A stretch of 64,000 nucleotides of DNA from Halobacteriovorax sp. HLS (GTDB lineage Bacteria > Bdellovibrionota > Bacteriovoracia > Bacteriovoracales > Bacteriovoracaceae), in the NCBI RefSeq assembly GCF_004006665.1, contig NZ_QOCL01000002.1, positions 186,001 through 250,000 of the forward strand, read 5' to 3'. The notes below the pieces were generated by a model. It was not told the origin of the DNA. It did no database searches and was given only the letters and a program-made list of their open reading frames with translations. Positions 50,690-62,825 of this stretch are shown here, one piece after another. The number at the start of each line of letters is the position of its first letter. Position 1 is the first letter of the stretch. Both the position numbers and the translations under genes were made by a program.

Positions 50690-51214
50690 ATGTTGAAGTT
50701 TATCGCTTTAATTCTTTGTGTGTCTGATACTTACGCTGCTGGTGGAAGTCATGGTCACATCTCAGATCTTATTCTTCCTGCATGGAACTTTGTACCTTTA
50801 TTTATTGTTATGCTTTTACTTCTAAAAAAGCCAATTAGTGAAGGTTTTACAAAGAATGCTATGGACGTAGAATCTCTTTATAATTTAGCAGAAGAAAAAG
50901 ATAAAGAAGCTCAAATCAAGCTTGATATGTATGAAAAGAAAATGAATTCTCTTAAAGTAGAAACTGAGAGATTAATGTCTGAAGCAAAAACTGATGCAGA
51001 AAATATTTCTGTTGAAAGTGAAAAAGAGACAGCAGCAATAATTGAAAAAATGAATAAAGATTCAGTTGCTAAGGTCGCTTATGAAAAAAGTCAGGCCGTT
51101 AGAAATATCAATGCAAGTCTGGTTGATGAAGTTGTTGCAAAAGCAAAAAGTAAAATAAATGAAAATAAAGATTTCAAAGACAAGGCTACTAAAAAGCTTG
51201 TTGCTGAAATTTAA
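50690..51214 (+). CDS. atpF: ATP synthase Fo subunit b
   Basis: This is the second peripheral-stalk subunit, 174 residues. It opens with MLKFIALILCVSDTYA, which looks like a cleavable signal peptide, then AGGSHGHISDLILPAWNFVP and a membrane helix (about residues 35-52). The remaining 120 residues are a charged coiled-coil helix. The leader resembles those of subunits a and c at 29432-30581. It is 17 nt before atpH. Confidence 0.85.
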   Translation: MLKFIALILCVSDTYAAGGSHGHISDLILPAWNFVPLFIVMLLLLKKPISEGFTKNAMDVESLYNLAEEKDKEAQIKLDMYEKKMNSLKVETERLMSEAKTDAENISVESEKETAAIIEKMNKDSVAKVAYEKSQAVRNINASLVDEVVAKAKSKINENKDFKDKATKKLVAEI

Positions 51215-51231
51215 AAGTTGGTGGTTGTAGA

Positions 51232-51771
51232 ATGAAAGAACAAATTGTAGCAAAAGCTTATGCTCAATCACTTATCGAATTAGCTGAAGAAGCAAAGGTC
51301 GATGCGGCGAAAGAGTTAACAGATCTAACTGCTCTTATTAATAAGAGTAATGATCTTGAGAATGTTCTTTTCTTGGATGTTTTCACAGTAGAAGAAAAAG
51401 AAACTGTTTTGAAAGAAGTACTTTCAAAATTAGGGATTTCTTCAATTGTAAAAAACTTTATTAGCTTTTTAGTTAATGAGAAAAGAATTGGTATTTTACC
51501 TTTAATCTTTAAAGAAGTTATCGTTATTGATGACCACAATAAAGGTTTTTTAAGAGGTACTATTGAAGGTAGTGATTCAGAGTTATCTGCTGAGTTTAAA
51601 GCTAAGATGACAAATTATCTAAAAGATAAACTGGGTTTAACTACAGAACTAACTTATGTAAAAAATAACGATATAACTGCAGGATATAGAGTTACAGTAG
51701 AAGACTTACAGTTGGATGCTTCTCTAGATAATCAGTTAGCAAAATTTAAAGATTCAGTATTAAGTGAATAA
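51232..51771 (+). CDS. atpH: ATP synthase F1 subunit delta
   Basis: This subunit joins the top of F1 to the b stalk (OSCP equivalent). The 179-residue protein has the N-terminal helical bundle starting IVAKAYAQSLIELAEEAKV and a C-terminal domain with FISFLVNEKRIGILPLIFKE. Both are standard for the family. It sits between the b subunits and atpA (18 nt away). Confidence 0.93.
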   Translation: MKEQIVAKAYAQSLIELAEEAKVDAAKELTDLTALINKSNDLENVLFLDVFTVEEKETVLKEVLSKLGISSIVKNFISFLVNEKRIGILPLIFKEVIVIDDHNKGFLRGTIEGSDSELSAEFKAKMTNYLKDKLGLTTELTYVKNNDITAGYRVTVEDLQLDASLDNQLAKFKDSVLSE

Positions 51772-53292
<1,521 letters not shown>

Positions 53293-53308
53293 TTGATAAG
53301 ATTATCGC

Positions 53309-53327
53309 TGACCTGTTAAACAGGTCA
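53309..53327 (+). other. Intercistronic hairpin between atpA and atpG
   Basis: TGACCTGT (53309-53316) pairs perfectly with ACAGGTCA (53320-53327) over a 3-nt loop, followed by GTTTT. The T-run is short, so this would be a leaky terminator or RNA-processing site and not a full stop. It lies just before the gene for a single-copy subunit. Confidence 0.6.
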
Positions 53328-53346
53328 GTTTTAAGAAGGGGCCATA

Positions 53347-55642
<2,296 letters not shown>

Positions 55643-55644
55643 TT

Positions 55645-55667
55645 TTATGAGGGCCTAGCCCTCATAA
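55645..55667 (+). other. Intercistronic hairpin between atpD and atpC
   Basis: TTATGAGGGC (55645-55654) and GCCCTCATAA (55658-55667) form a perfect 10-bp stem with a CTA loop, followed by TTTAATTTT. The broken U-run suggests partial termination or an endonuclease/exonuclease barrier within the operon, ahead of the single-copy epsilon subunit. Confidence 0.65.
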
Positions 55668-55685
55668 TTTAATTTTGGGATAATT

Positions 55686-56117
55686 ATGAATAATTATACA
55701 GTAGATATTTTAACTCCATATGCAATTATTGCTAAGGATGTTCCTGCTGAAGATCTTCTTGTTCCTACTGAGAGAGGTCAGATCAATATCTTAAAAGATC
55801 ACACACATATTGTGACTCAATTAAGTACTGGTATGATGTCTATCTTTGGTGGAGCTGATGATCCAGATAGATACTTTTCTTTAACGAGTGGTATTTGCAA
55901 GGTACTTGAGAGTAAAATCACAATTCTTGCTAATGTTGCTGAAGAAGCACATGAGATCGACAAAGAAAGAGCAGAGCAAGCACTTAAGAATGCTCAGAGC
56001 AAACTTAAGACAGCAGATGGTCTTACTGATGAAGAAATTACTAAGTACAGACGTAAAGTTGAAAGAGCGCAGCTTAGAATTCAACTTTCTGAATTCACTA
56101 AAAATAGAAATCTTTAA
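55686..56117 (+). CDS. atpC: ATP synthase F1 subunit epsilon
   Basis: This rotor-foot subunit regulates ATPase activity. The 143-residue protein has the N-terminal beta-sandwich (YTVDILTPYAIIAKDVPAED, VPTERGQINILKDH) and a C-terminal helical hairpin rich in Lys and Glu. The length is normal. It closes the F1 operon and is followed by a rho-independent terminator. Confidence 0.93.
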   Translation: MNNYTVDILTPYAIIAKDVPAEDLLVPTERGQINILKDHTHIVTQLSTGMMSIFGGADDPDRYFSLTSGICKVLESKITILANVAEEAHEIDKERAEQALKNAQSKLKTADGLTDEEITKYRRKVERAQLRIQLSEFTKNRNL

Positions 56118-56140
56118 GAAGACTATTCAAATGGATATCC

Positions 56141-56167
56141 AAAGGGCCGCTTATGTGGCCTTTTTTT
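56141..56167 (+). terminator. Rho-independent terminator of the F1 operon
   Basis: AAAGGGCCGC (56141-56150) pairs with GTGGCCTTTT over a TTAT loop, with two G-U pairs, and runs into T7. It sits 24 bp after the atpC stop. Confidence 0.8.
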
Positions 56168-56218
56168 GTTTTGGCCATTCAAAAACTTACTAGGCAAAGT
56201 TTTATTGCTTTATTTAAT

Positions 56219-56227
56219 TGCTATAAG
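56219..56227 (+). promoter_or_regulatory. Candidate extended -10 promoter
   Basis: TGCTATAAG carries the TGn extension and a TATAAG -10 box, 23 bp ahead of the ATG at 56251. No matching -35 at 17 bp is seen. The transcript leader would be short. Confidence 0.4.
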
Positions 56228-56250
56228 TAGTGAAAATATAAGTAATTGCA

Positions 56251-58368
56251 ATGAAAAAACATTTACTATTTTTATCCATATTCGCCTTATTAACAGCGGC
56301 TTCGTTCGAAGCTTCGATTCGTGTGTTTAAACATGCAACCACAGTCACAATTATAGACTATTCTGGCCTTCAAAAAGCATTAAGCACTATCAGCTCGACA
56401 TCAATGAAAGAGCTCTCACAAGAAGTCTCACAGGCTAATTCTGATAAACGTATCTCGATTATCGAGAACAATATTATAACGAAAAACAAAATGGCCTTAA
56501 GAAGCTTCTATTTTAAAAAGAAAAGTAAGAAGTTTACTCGCAAGACAAATGAAGAAAACTTAGCAAGATATGTGATTAATTCTTCAGAATTAATATCACT
56601 GAGCGCAATGAGGGTTCCAATGATTAAAACAGTAGCAGTTGTTAGTATGTTGAATGGGTTTACGCTTCCAGTAGAAAATCCAGTATTTGACCAAGAAATC
56701 CAGTTAGCAAAAGAAGTTAATAAAGAAAGTGGCAAGGAAAAGCCATTAAAGCTTATAAAGAAAGATGTTAAACAAGATGTAATAAAGACAGCAATGTCTT
56801 CGACTGAGAAATTAAATGCTAGTGAAGAAGCAATGATTAATGAACTTGTAAATAATATCAATATTGATAAGAAAGTCACAAAAGAAAATAAGAAAGTTGA
56901 AAGTGAAGATGATCTTTTATTTTTTGACTATTCAGAGAAGAAGGTCGAAGCACCTAAGAAAGTGAATTCTATTATTGAGCAAAAGAATACTACGCCTCAA
57001 ATTATCTCAATGTTTCAAGATGCAAAAAAGGATATTCAAGAAACTATAAAAGAAGAAAGAAAGCAAAGTGATGCTCTTAAGTTCTTAGATAATAAGTTAC
57101 CAAAAAATAAAGTGACTACTCAAGATAATCATCAACCACAAAGACAAGAAGTAGAAAAGGAAAATGACTATCCAGTAATTGCGCAAGCTGACCCTGCTGT
57201 AAAAGCACTTATGAGTAGTCAGAAAAAAAGTAATTATCCTAGAAATGCAAAACTTACTATAAAGACATCTGTTGGAATGATCGGAAAAAGTCTTGTTGCA
57301 AATACAAGTCAATTTCAATTCATAAGTGATGTTAGTTTTGGAGAGCCAATATCGAGTGGTTCTATAGGGGCAATAGAGATTGAAGAAAAGATTAATGAGC
57401 GTGTTTCTACAATAAGAGGAACACTTTTAAGTAGTAATACATATCCAACAATAGTGGAGTTACCTCTAGAATATGGTGATTATTTAATGAATATTCCTCT
57501 TCTTGATCGTGACGACTTATTCAAGAGATTTGAAGGTTTAAGAGGAGCGATGCTATTAGTAGAATTAGATGAAAATACAGATAGTATTGATATTGATCAT
57601 AAGTATGTTGAAAGAATTTATCTTAGTGAAAATTTTAAAGAAGTTGATGAAGCATCAAACTACAGATTTATTTTATTTCTAGGTGTTGAACCTGGAAATA
57701 CTTTAATTCAGTATCTAACACTTAATGAAGAAATAGGTGAAAAAATAGTACATCTCGTAGAAGATCATATTCTTTATGAATCGAATACATTTATGGAAAG
57801 TACAAAGGATAAAATTGAGCTATATGAGACAAAGGTTCTTGGGAAAAAAGATCTTGAATTAGATATCGATTCAGATAGCATGAAGTTTTTTAATAGCGGA
57901 ATTAAAAGTAAGTCTGTTGGCCTAAATCTATACGAGATTGATATCCCTGTAATGCCTCTAGGAATGAGAAAGTATCTTGAATTGTCTCATATGGGTGAAA
58001 CAATATATGCTGGTTACCAAGATAATAAAGCAATCCATATTCCAAGTAAGGAGTATCTAAACTACGTTATGGATACTTTTGATATCTCCAGCTTAGAGAA
58101 TCAATGTATGATTCAAATAAACTTTAATAAGCCTATTGTAGATCTCACCTATGCCAGTGAAAGCTTAAAGGGACCAATCGCTTTTGAAGTTCTATATTTA
58201 GACAAAGATGGGATGTTTAATACTGATCCTAGTGACTTTGCGAAAAAGATATTTTTAGTTGGTGATACGCAAGGCTCAGTTAATATCAAAGTTGAGTATG
58301 CAGACAATTCAAAAGACTATTTACAATCATTTTGTTCAAGAAACACATTCTTAGTTGAGCAGCTGTAA
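56251..58368 (+). CDS. Large envelope protein of unknown function
   Basis: I do not recognise this 705-residue protein. It starts with a hydrophobic segment (LLFLSIFALLTAASFEA) that may be a signal peptide or an anchor. Residues about 60-320 are rich in Lys and Glu, with low-complexity and coiled-coil character. The C-terminal half (about 330-705) looks like beta-rich globular domains. A copy of the 16-bp palindromic repeat encodes SGSIGA near residue 370. The basic linker joining an anchor to a distal domain recalls envelope-spanning proteins such as TolA or TonB, but no such domain is identifiable. It stands alone between the atp operon and a convergent lytic transglycosylase gene. Confidence 0.6.
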   Translation: MKKHLLFLSIFALLTAASFEASIRVFKHATTVTIIDYSGLQKALSTISSTSMKELSQEVSQANSDKRISIIENNIITKNKMALRSFYFKKKSKKFTRKTNEENLARYVINSSELISLSAMRVPMIKTVAVVSMLNGFTLPVENPVFDQEIQLAKEVNKESGKEKPLKLIKKDVKQDVIKTAMSSTEKLNASEEAMINELVNNINIDKKVTKENKKVESEDDLLFFDYSEKKVEAPKKVNSIIEQKNTTPQIISMFQDAKKDIQETIKEERKQSDALKFLDNKLPKNKVTTQDNHQPQRQEVEKENDYPVIAQADPAVKALMSSQKKSNYPRNAKLTIKTSVGMIGKSLVANTSQFQFISDVSFGEPISSGSIGAIEIEEKINERVSTIRGTLLSSNTYPTIVELPLEYGDYLMNIPLLDRDDLFKRFEGLRGAMLLVELDENTDSIDIDHKYVERIYLSENFKEVDEASNYRFILFLGVEPGNTLIQYLTLNEEIGEKIVHLVEDHILYESNTFMESTKDKIELYETKVLGKKDLELDIDSDSMKFFNSGIKSKSVGLNLYEIDIPVMPLGMRKYLELSHMGETIYAGYQDNKAIHIPSKEYLNYVMDTFDISSLENQCMIQINFNKPIVDLTYASESLKGPIAFEVLYLDKDGMFNTDPSDFAKKIFLVGDTQGSVNIKVEYADNSKDYLQSFCSRNTFLVEQL
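57357..57372 (+). repeat. Copy of the 16-bp repeat in the 705-residue protein gene
   Basis: TGGTTCTATAGGGGCA differs by two bases from the mnmE form TGGTCCTATGGGGGCA. It is read in the same phase as in mnmE, giving Gly-Ser-Ile-Gly-Ala. Confidence 0.6.
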
Positions 58369-58370
58369 TA

Positions 58371-59735
58371 TCATTTATTACAGCGCATTTTGCTAACTAA
58401 ATTCTTCCAATTTTTGGGATACTTCTTAGTTATATACTTGGTAGGTAGCTCGTAATATTTTTTGGGATTTAAATTTACATCTGAAAATAGAATTTGTCCC
58501 TTTCTGAGTTTCGTCTTTAACTTCCTTCTTTTAAAGTGAAGATTTAGCTCTCTTGAGTCAGGTTCAAGTGAATCTATATTCTTAAAATATGTAGCAGGAG
58601 ATGTCGTACACTTTGTTAGGAAAATCTTCATTCTAGTGTGTGGATTACCTTTTGGTGTTTTATAGAAATAGTCTCTGTATGCTAATGCGTAAACAAGAGC
58701 AGTAAATTCAGAATAAAAATTGATAGATGCAAAACCAATATGGGGATGCTTATAATTTCTTAGAATATATTCTAGATCAGCATCACTCTTTTTTAGTTTT
58801 CTTTTGGCCCGTATATAATGTTTAGGGCCAGAATTATAAGCCGTTATCGCTAAATCCCAAGACTTGAGAATCTGCTTATTTTGTTTTAGAAGATGAAGTG
58901 CACTGATTGTAGAAAGAAGTGGGTTTAATCTTCCATCAATATAAGTATTCACAGGCATGAAGTGTTTTCCTATGTGCTTCATGAATTGCCAAGTACCGGT
59001 AGCACCAACTTTAGACTTTGCTTTTGTGTTAAAAGATGATTCTAGAAATGGTAGGGCCTTAAGTTCTTTGGGTAACTTAAACTGCTCAAAATACCTATCC
59101 ATAGATTTTTCATAAGGTAAAATATTAAAAAGACCTTTTTGAATATTATCTTTTTGACCGGTTTGAGCTCTGAGGTTATTGCTTAGCTGTTTATAAAATG
59201 CTTTTATTTTACTTTTGCCACGTGGAATCTTTATGCTTGCGTGCTTTAGGGCCTTGATAATATTCTGTTCTTGTAGCCCTTGATTTTTACCTTTACCTAA
59301 ATTATTGAATGCCTTTTTTAAAACTTTAACCTTGTTTAAAGTAAGTTTGGACTGAAGTGCAAACTTCGTATGATGGTTAAGTCCTGATTCGGCTAAAGAA
59401 GTATAGTCTATAATATCGTATATAAGTTTTAGATTCTTCTTGTCGTGTAAAACAGAATAATTAGAATTGTATAAAGTATAGATATTGAACCAGAAATGAA
59501 TATTATTGTAAAAGTACTTTGGAACTGGAAATTCATCTGAAATTCTATTGTCTGGATCATTTGCATAATAATGAAATTGATCACCTTTATAAATTGGTCC
59601 TATATCAAAGTAGGTGACTTTCTTTTTAAGAGCAATACTTTCAATAATTGTAAGATCATCTTGGAAGAAATTCTCAGGAACCAATGCAAGAGAGTTAAGA
59701 TTCAGAAATAATAATATAAGTGCTAACTTTCCCAT
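58371..59735 (-). CDS. Membrane-bound lytic murein transglycosylase (MltD/SLT-like)
   Basis: This 454-residue exported protein has a signal peptide (MGKLALILLFLNLNSLA). The SLT domain begins near residue 215 with LPKELKALPFLESSFN, which carries the catalytic glutamate in the conserved ES pair. It continues with GATGTWQFMKHIGKHF, DGRLNPLLSTISALHLLK and AITAYNSGP. These fit MltD-type lytic transglycosylases, which cleave peptidoglycan to 1,6-anhydro ends. The C-terminal basic region lacks an obvious LysM repeat. It overlaps the patatin-like gene by 13 nt, so the two are probably co-expressed. Part of a palindromic repeat encodes IGPIYK near residue 47. Confidence 0.82.
   Translation of the reverse strand: MGKLALILLFLNLNSLALVPENFFQDDLTIIESIALKKKVTYFDIGPIYKGDQFHYYANDPDNRISDEFPVPKYFYNNIHFWFNIYTLYNSNYSVLHDKKNLKLIYDIIDYTSLAESGLNHHTKFALQSKLTLNKVKVLKKAFNNLGKGKNQGLQEQNIIKALKHASIKIPRGKSKIKAFYKQLSNNLRAQTGQKDNIQKGLFNILPYEKSMDRYFEQFKLPKELKALPFLESSFNTKAKSKVGATGTWQFMKHIGKHFMPVNTYIDGRLNPLLSTISALHLLKQNKQILKSWDLAITAYNSGPKHYIRAKRKLKKSDADLEYILRNYKHPHIGFASINFYSEFTALVYALAYRDYFYKTPKGNPHTRMKIFLTKCTTSPATYFKNIDSLEPDSRELNLHFKRRKLKTKLRKGQILFSDVNLNPKKYYELPTKYITKKYPKNWKNLVSKMRCNK
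59595..59610. repeat. Degenerate copy of the 16-bp repeat in the transglycosylase gene
   Basis: TGGTCCTATATCAAAG keeps only the left half of the repeat. With its upstream flank it shares 19 identical bases (59586-59604) with the spacer after parB (49694-49712). Confidence 0.5.
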
Positions 59736-60898
59736 TCATGCCGCTTGAAAATGTTTATTGTTCTTTTATATCCAGCAGAAACCATTTCTGATGTTTTATC
59801 TGGATTTAAAGAAAAAGAGTTTCTAAAGAATAGCTTATAATCTTCATGTTTTGGGAAAATATCCACCATATGAACATTTGGTTTATAATCAAGTTTTCTT
59901 TCAAGTATAGATGTTAACTGCTTTCTATGACGTACCTCAATATTATTTGATTTAAGGTATTCATTCACAGTATTTATTATATCAGCACTTGAATGTCTTC
60001 TGGCCCTATTTGCAACAATCTTCTTTTGAATCATAAGATAAATTGCTTGAGTGGCTATTGCAGGAAGTCCATAGTTCACAAGTGAACCTATTTCATCATG
60101 ATAGTGATATGGTGTATGAGTCCAAGAAGAGATTATAACTTCACAATTATGATCAAAAGCAACGTGCGTTGAAAGTGTCTCTCTAATTTCTCCATCAATA
60201 TAATAATCAGTTTGTTCAGTTAGAGGATTTTTAATTGGATATGGACTATAGAATGGTGGAACACTCATAGATGCCGTGACTGTTTCAGCAAGAGGAATTC
60301 CAGTATAGTAATTAGCAGTATTATCATGAGAAGGATTCGGATAATTATACTTACTAAATATTACCTTTCTTGAATGATCTAATTGAGTGGCCACAACAAA
60401 AAGATCAGCTTTGAGCTCTTCGAATGTTTTAACAGTTAAGACATTTTCATTAATATAGTTATGTAGGCCTTGAGTGGTAAATAGACCAGACATAGAAACG
60501 ATAGGCTTGAGAAATCTCTTGAGTAGCCCCGGAAAACCTTCGAGAGGATCATAAAATCCTGCTGTGTCAGTATTAATAATAGGCTTTTTTAAACTAAGCA
60601 TATCTTTATAATTTATGGCACGAATTTTACTATTGTTCTTATTTATAGTTGCTTCAATAATATCCATAGGACGATGTCCACTGGCAAAATAAAGTCCAAC
60701 TAGAGATCCTGCACTTGATCCTATATAACTTGAGATTTCTAACTCACTAGGTTCAGACTCATTATTCTTGAGACTGTATCCAAGCTCTTCAAGGGCCAAG
60801 GCGACCCCCAGATGCCAAGCAGCAGCTTTTACAACACCACCAGACATTACTAAGGCAGTCTTTTTATTTTTAAAATTTGATATATCTACTCTTTGCAT
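59723..60898 (-). CDS. Patatin-like phospholipase
   Basis: This 391-residue hydrolase of the patatin family has a Ser-Asp dyad. The nucleophile elbow is IGSSAGS near residue 60, and the aspartate is in YIDGEIRET. The usual oxyanion-hole motif GGGxRG reads SGGVVKAAAWHLG at residues 19-31, a departure that keeps a basic residue. No signal peptide is seen. Bacterial patatins include secreted phospholipases A such as ExoU and housekeeping lipid-turnover enzymes; which applies here is unclear. It is the first gene of a pair with the transglycosylase. Confidence 0.82.
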   Translation of the reverse strand: MQRVDISNFKNKKTALVMSGGVVKAAAWHLGVALALEELGYSLKNNESEPSELEISSYIGSSAGSLVGLYFASGHRPMDIIEATINKNNSKIRAINYKDMLSLKKPIINTDTAGFYDPLEGFPGLLKRFLKPIVSMSGLFTTQGLHNYINENVLTVKTFEELKADLFVVATQLDHSRKVIFSKYNYPNPSHDNTANYYTGIPLAETVTASMSVPPFYSPYPIKNPLTEQTDYYIDGEIRETLSTHVAFDHNCEVIISSWTHTPYHYHDEIGSLVNYGLPAIATQAIYLMIQKKIVANRARRHSSADIINTVNEYLKSNNIEVRHRKQLTSILERKLDYKPNVHMVDIFPKHEDYKLFFRNSFSLNPDKTSEMVSAGYKRTINIFKRHEWES

Positions 60899-60976
60899 AG
60901 AATACAGTATAGACTCGTCTTCGTTTAAAATAAATAAAGTTTTTTAGTCAGGTAATGATTCTCCCTTTGATTAATT

Positions 60977-60985
60977 TGCTATAAT
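60977..60985 (+). promoter_or_regulatory. Extended -10 promoter for the HTH/outer-membrane pair
   Basis: TGCTATAAT is a perfect extended -10 element, 42 bp ahead of ATG 61027. No good -35 lies at 17 bp, as is common with extended -10 promoters. Confidence 0.5.
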
Positions 60986-61026
60986 TTAATAAAATAAATG
61001 AGTATTCAATAAATCATGGAGTGATT

Positions 61027-61362
61027 ATGCAGAATGACGGAATATGGCTATCCATTTTAGAGTATTCACAACTCAAAGATATATCTATTTCAACAGTACG
61101 CCGGTACATAAAAGCAAATAGAGTAAAATTCAAAAAAGAAAATGGAAAATTTATAATTTTTATGAATAAAGAAAATTATATTCGTTATAAGTCTAATAAT
61201 GATGAAGAAAGTGAAATTTTAGCTCATAAATTAAAAATTCAGGAATTAGAGTTAAAAAATAAAGCTCTTCAACTTGAGAATGACGAACTAAAGATGCTTG
61301 TGCAAATTTACGAGAATACTCAATCTCAAACTGATCTTCCTGAACTACCGGTACTCATATGA
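61027..61362 (+). CDS. Small helix-turn-helix protein with coiled coil
   Basis: From ATG 61027 (GGAG five bases ahead) the product has 111 residues; a GTG at 61021 would add two. LSILEYSQLKDISISTVRRY at the N-terminus resembles a MerR/excisionase-type DNA-binding helix-turn-helix. KFIIFMNKENY resembles the following wing. Residues about 62-95 form a Leu/Glu/Lys coiled coil, likely for dimerisation. It overlaps the next gene by ATGA and may regulate it. No target operator was recognised. Confidence 0.65.
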   Translation: MQNDGIWLSILEYSQLKDISISTVRRYIKANRVKFKKENGKFIIFMNKENYIRYKSNNDEESEILAHKLKIQELELKNKALQLENDELKMLVQIYENTQSQTDLPELPVLI

Positions 61363-62825
61363 AAATTTTCTCATTGATAATATTACTCTTTTCAATAAAT
61401 ACGTATGCAAACGAAAGTATGCGACGATGTATGATTCTTCCAATTAAAGACTCGGTTGGAGGAGCAATAGGCTTCAAAGTTTATGAAAGAGTTGAAAAAT
61501 ATCTAAGAAGATCAGAGTGGTGCTACTACAAGCATAATTCTGAAATAATCAATATATTGGGTAATTATAAAAAGAACCTTGATGAGCATTTAGCGAATCC
61601 TGAGGTTATTAAAATTGTTGCTCAAAAAACAAAGGCCGGAAGTATAATTAAGGCCTCAGTTGAAAGCGTAGGAAAAGGTGTAAACGTAAGCTTAGAAGTC
61701 CTAGGTGATAACGGAACGGATGTATACTTTAAAGAGAAATTACAACTAACTACTAACGACCCTGTAATGATTGCGCAAACAATAATGAATTGGCTGGATC
61801 TTTATGAGAAGAATATACCTTACGATGGAAGAATTCTTGGAGTGCTAGGTAACCAATTTACGGTTGATTTAGGAAAAGGTTACGGCGTATTTCAAAATGA
61901 TGATGTTGAAATACTTAGACCAATTAAAAAGAAAAAGCATCCTTTGTTTAAAGAAATAGTAGACTGGGAAACAGAGAAGTTAGCAGATGGAAAGATATTT
62001 TATGTTTCTGTAAATCAATCACAAGGAAAGATTGATAAATATGTTACTAGAAAAAGAGCAGAAATAAATGATTGGGTTATTGTAAAAAAAGATCAGTCTA
62101 ATACTAAAAACTTAAATAACCTTCCATATGACCAAGATTCAAAAAATGATTTTAAATTTGGTAAGCTAGGGACAGCAGCGATATTTGCGACACTTGGTAG
62201 TGGTAAGATTTCTAGTTCAACTGGTTCAGATACTCGTAATATGAGTGGTACTCTCTTTGGAGTGAATCTTGATGTGGAAGTGTGGGCCACGCGTAATATT
62301 TGGACTAGTTTCGAATTGGGAGCAAAGTTTGGAACATATTCTAAAAGTAGCGGTAATTTAACAACGAATGAAAACTCCGCAGCAAATAGAATTCTCAAGT
62401 TAAAAGTAGGATATAAATATCTTCCATTAGGTTTCTTTTATGGGCCACAGTTAGATGGCTATGTAGGCTACGCAGGATATAACTATGGTGTTGACTCTCA
62501 AGTTGGAGACAGGATCGGAGAAGTTTCATTTAACGGATTATTATTGGGAGGAAGAGGCTCAATACCTATAATGAAAAAATTTAGGGCCTATCTAGGTATT
62601 GAATTTATGCTCACGTCTAGCTATACAGAGGAAGTATTTCTATATGGTCAAGATGAAAGTAGTAAGCATTACAGCATTGAACTTGGAACAAGTTATGCTT
62701 ATAGTCCAAATATGGCGATCGAAGGTGGAGTTGACTTTAATAGTAATGAAGCAGAGTTTGCTGGTGGTGAATCATTATCTTTCAAAGACACTAACTTTAA
62801 AGCAGGTGTAAGGTTTAATTTTTAA
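61359..62825 (+). CDS. Exported protein with C-terminal outer-membrane beta-barrel
   Basis: The 488-residue protein has a signal peptide (MKIFSLIILLFSINTYA). A soluble N-terminal region (about residues 20-260) includes DGRILGVLGNQFTVDLGKGY, which resembles surface or flagellar FlgT-type beta domains, though I would not name it. From about residue 275 there are alternating amphipathic strands with many aromatic girdle residues, ending KAGVRFNF with a terminal Phe, typical of an outer-membrane barrel of eight or so strands. It is translationally coupled to an HTH protein and followed directly by ligA. Confidence 0.7.
   Translation: MKIFSLIILLFSINTYANESMRRCMILPIKDSVGGAIGFKVYERVEKYLRRSEWCYYKHNSEIINILGNYKKNLDEHLANPEVIKIVAQKTKAGSIIKASVESVGKGVNVSLEVLGDNGTDVYFKEKLQLTTNDPVMIAQTIMNWLDLYEKNIPYDGRILGVLGNQFTVDLGKGYGVFQNDDVEILRPIKKKKHPLFKEIVDWETEKLADGKIFYVSVNQSQGKIDKYVTRKRAEINDWVIVKKDQSNTKNLNNLPYDQDSKNDFKFGKLGTAAIFATLGSGKISSSTGSDTRNMSGTLFGVNLDVEVWATRNIWTSFELGAKFGTYSKSSGNLTTNENSAANRILKLKVGYKYLPLGFFYGPQLDGYVGYAGYNYGVDSQVGDRIGEVSFNGLLLGGRGSIPIMKKFRAYLGIEFMLTSSYTEEVFLYGQDESSKHYSIELGTSYAYSPNMAIEGGVDFNSNEAEFAGGESLSFKDTNFKAGVRFNF

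Noticed and set aside
59215-59230. parS-like TTTGCCACGTGGAATC in the transglycosylase gene
   Set aside because: Only the inner 10 bp match; four outer positions differ from the parS found here, including symmetric ones.
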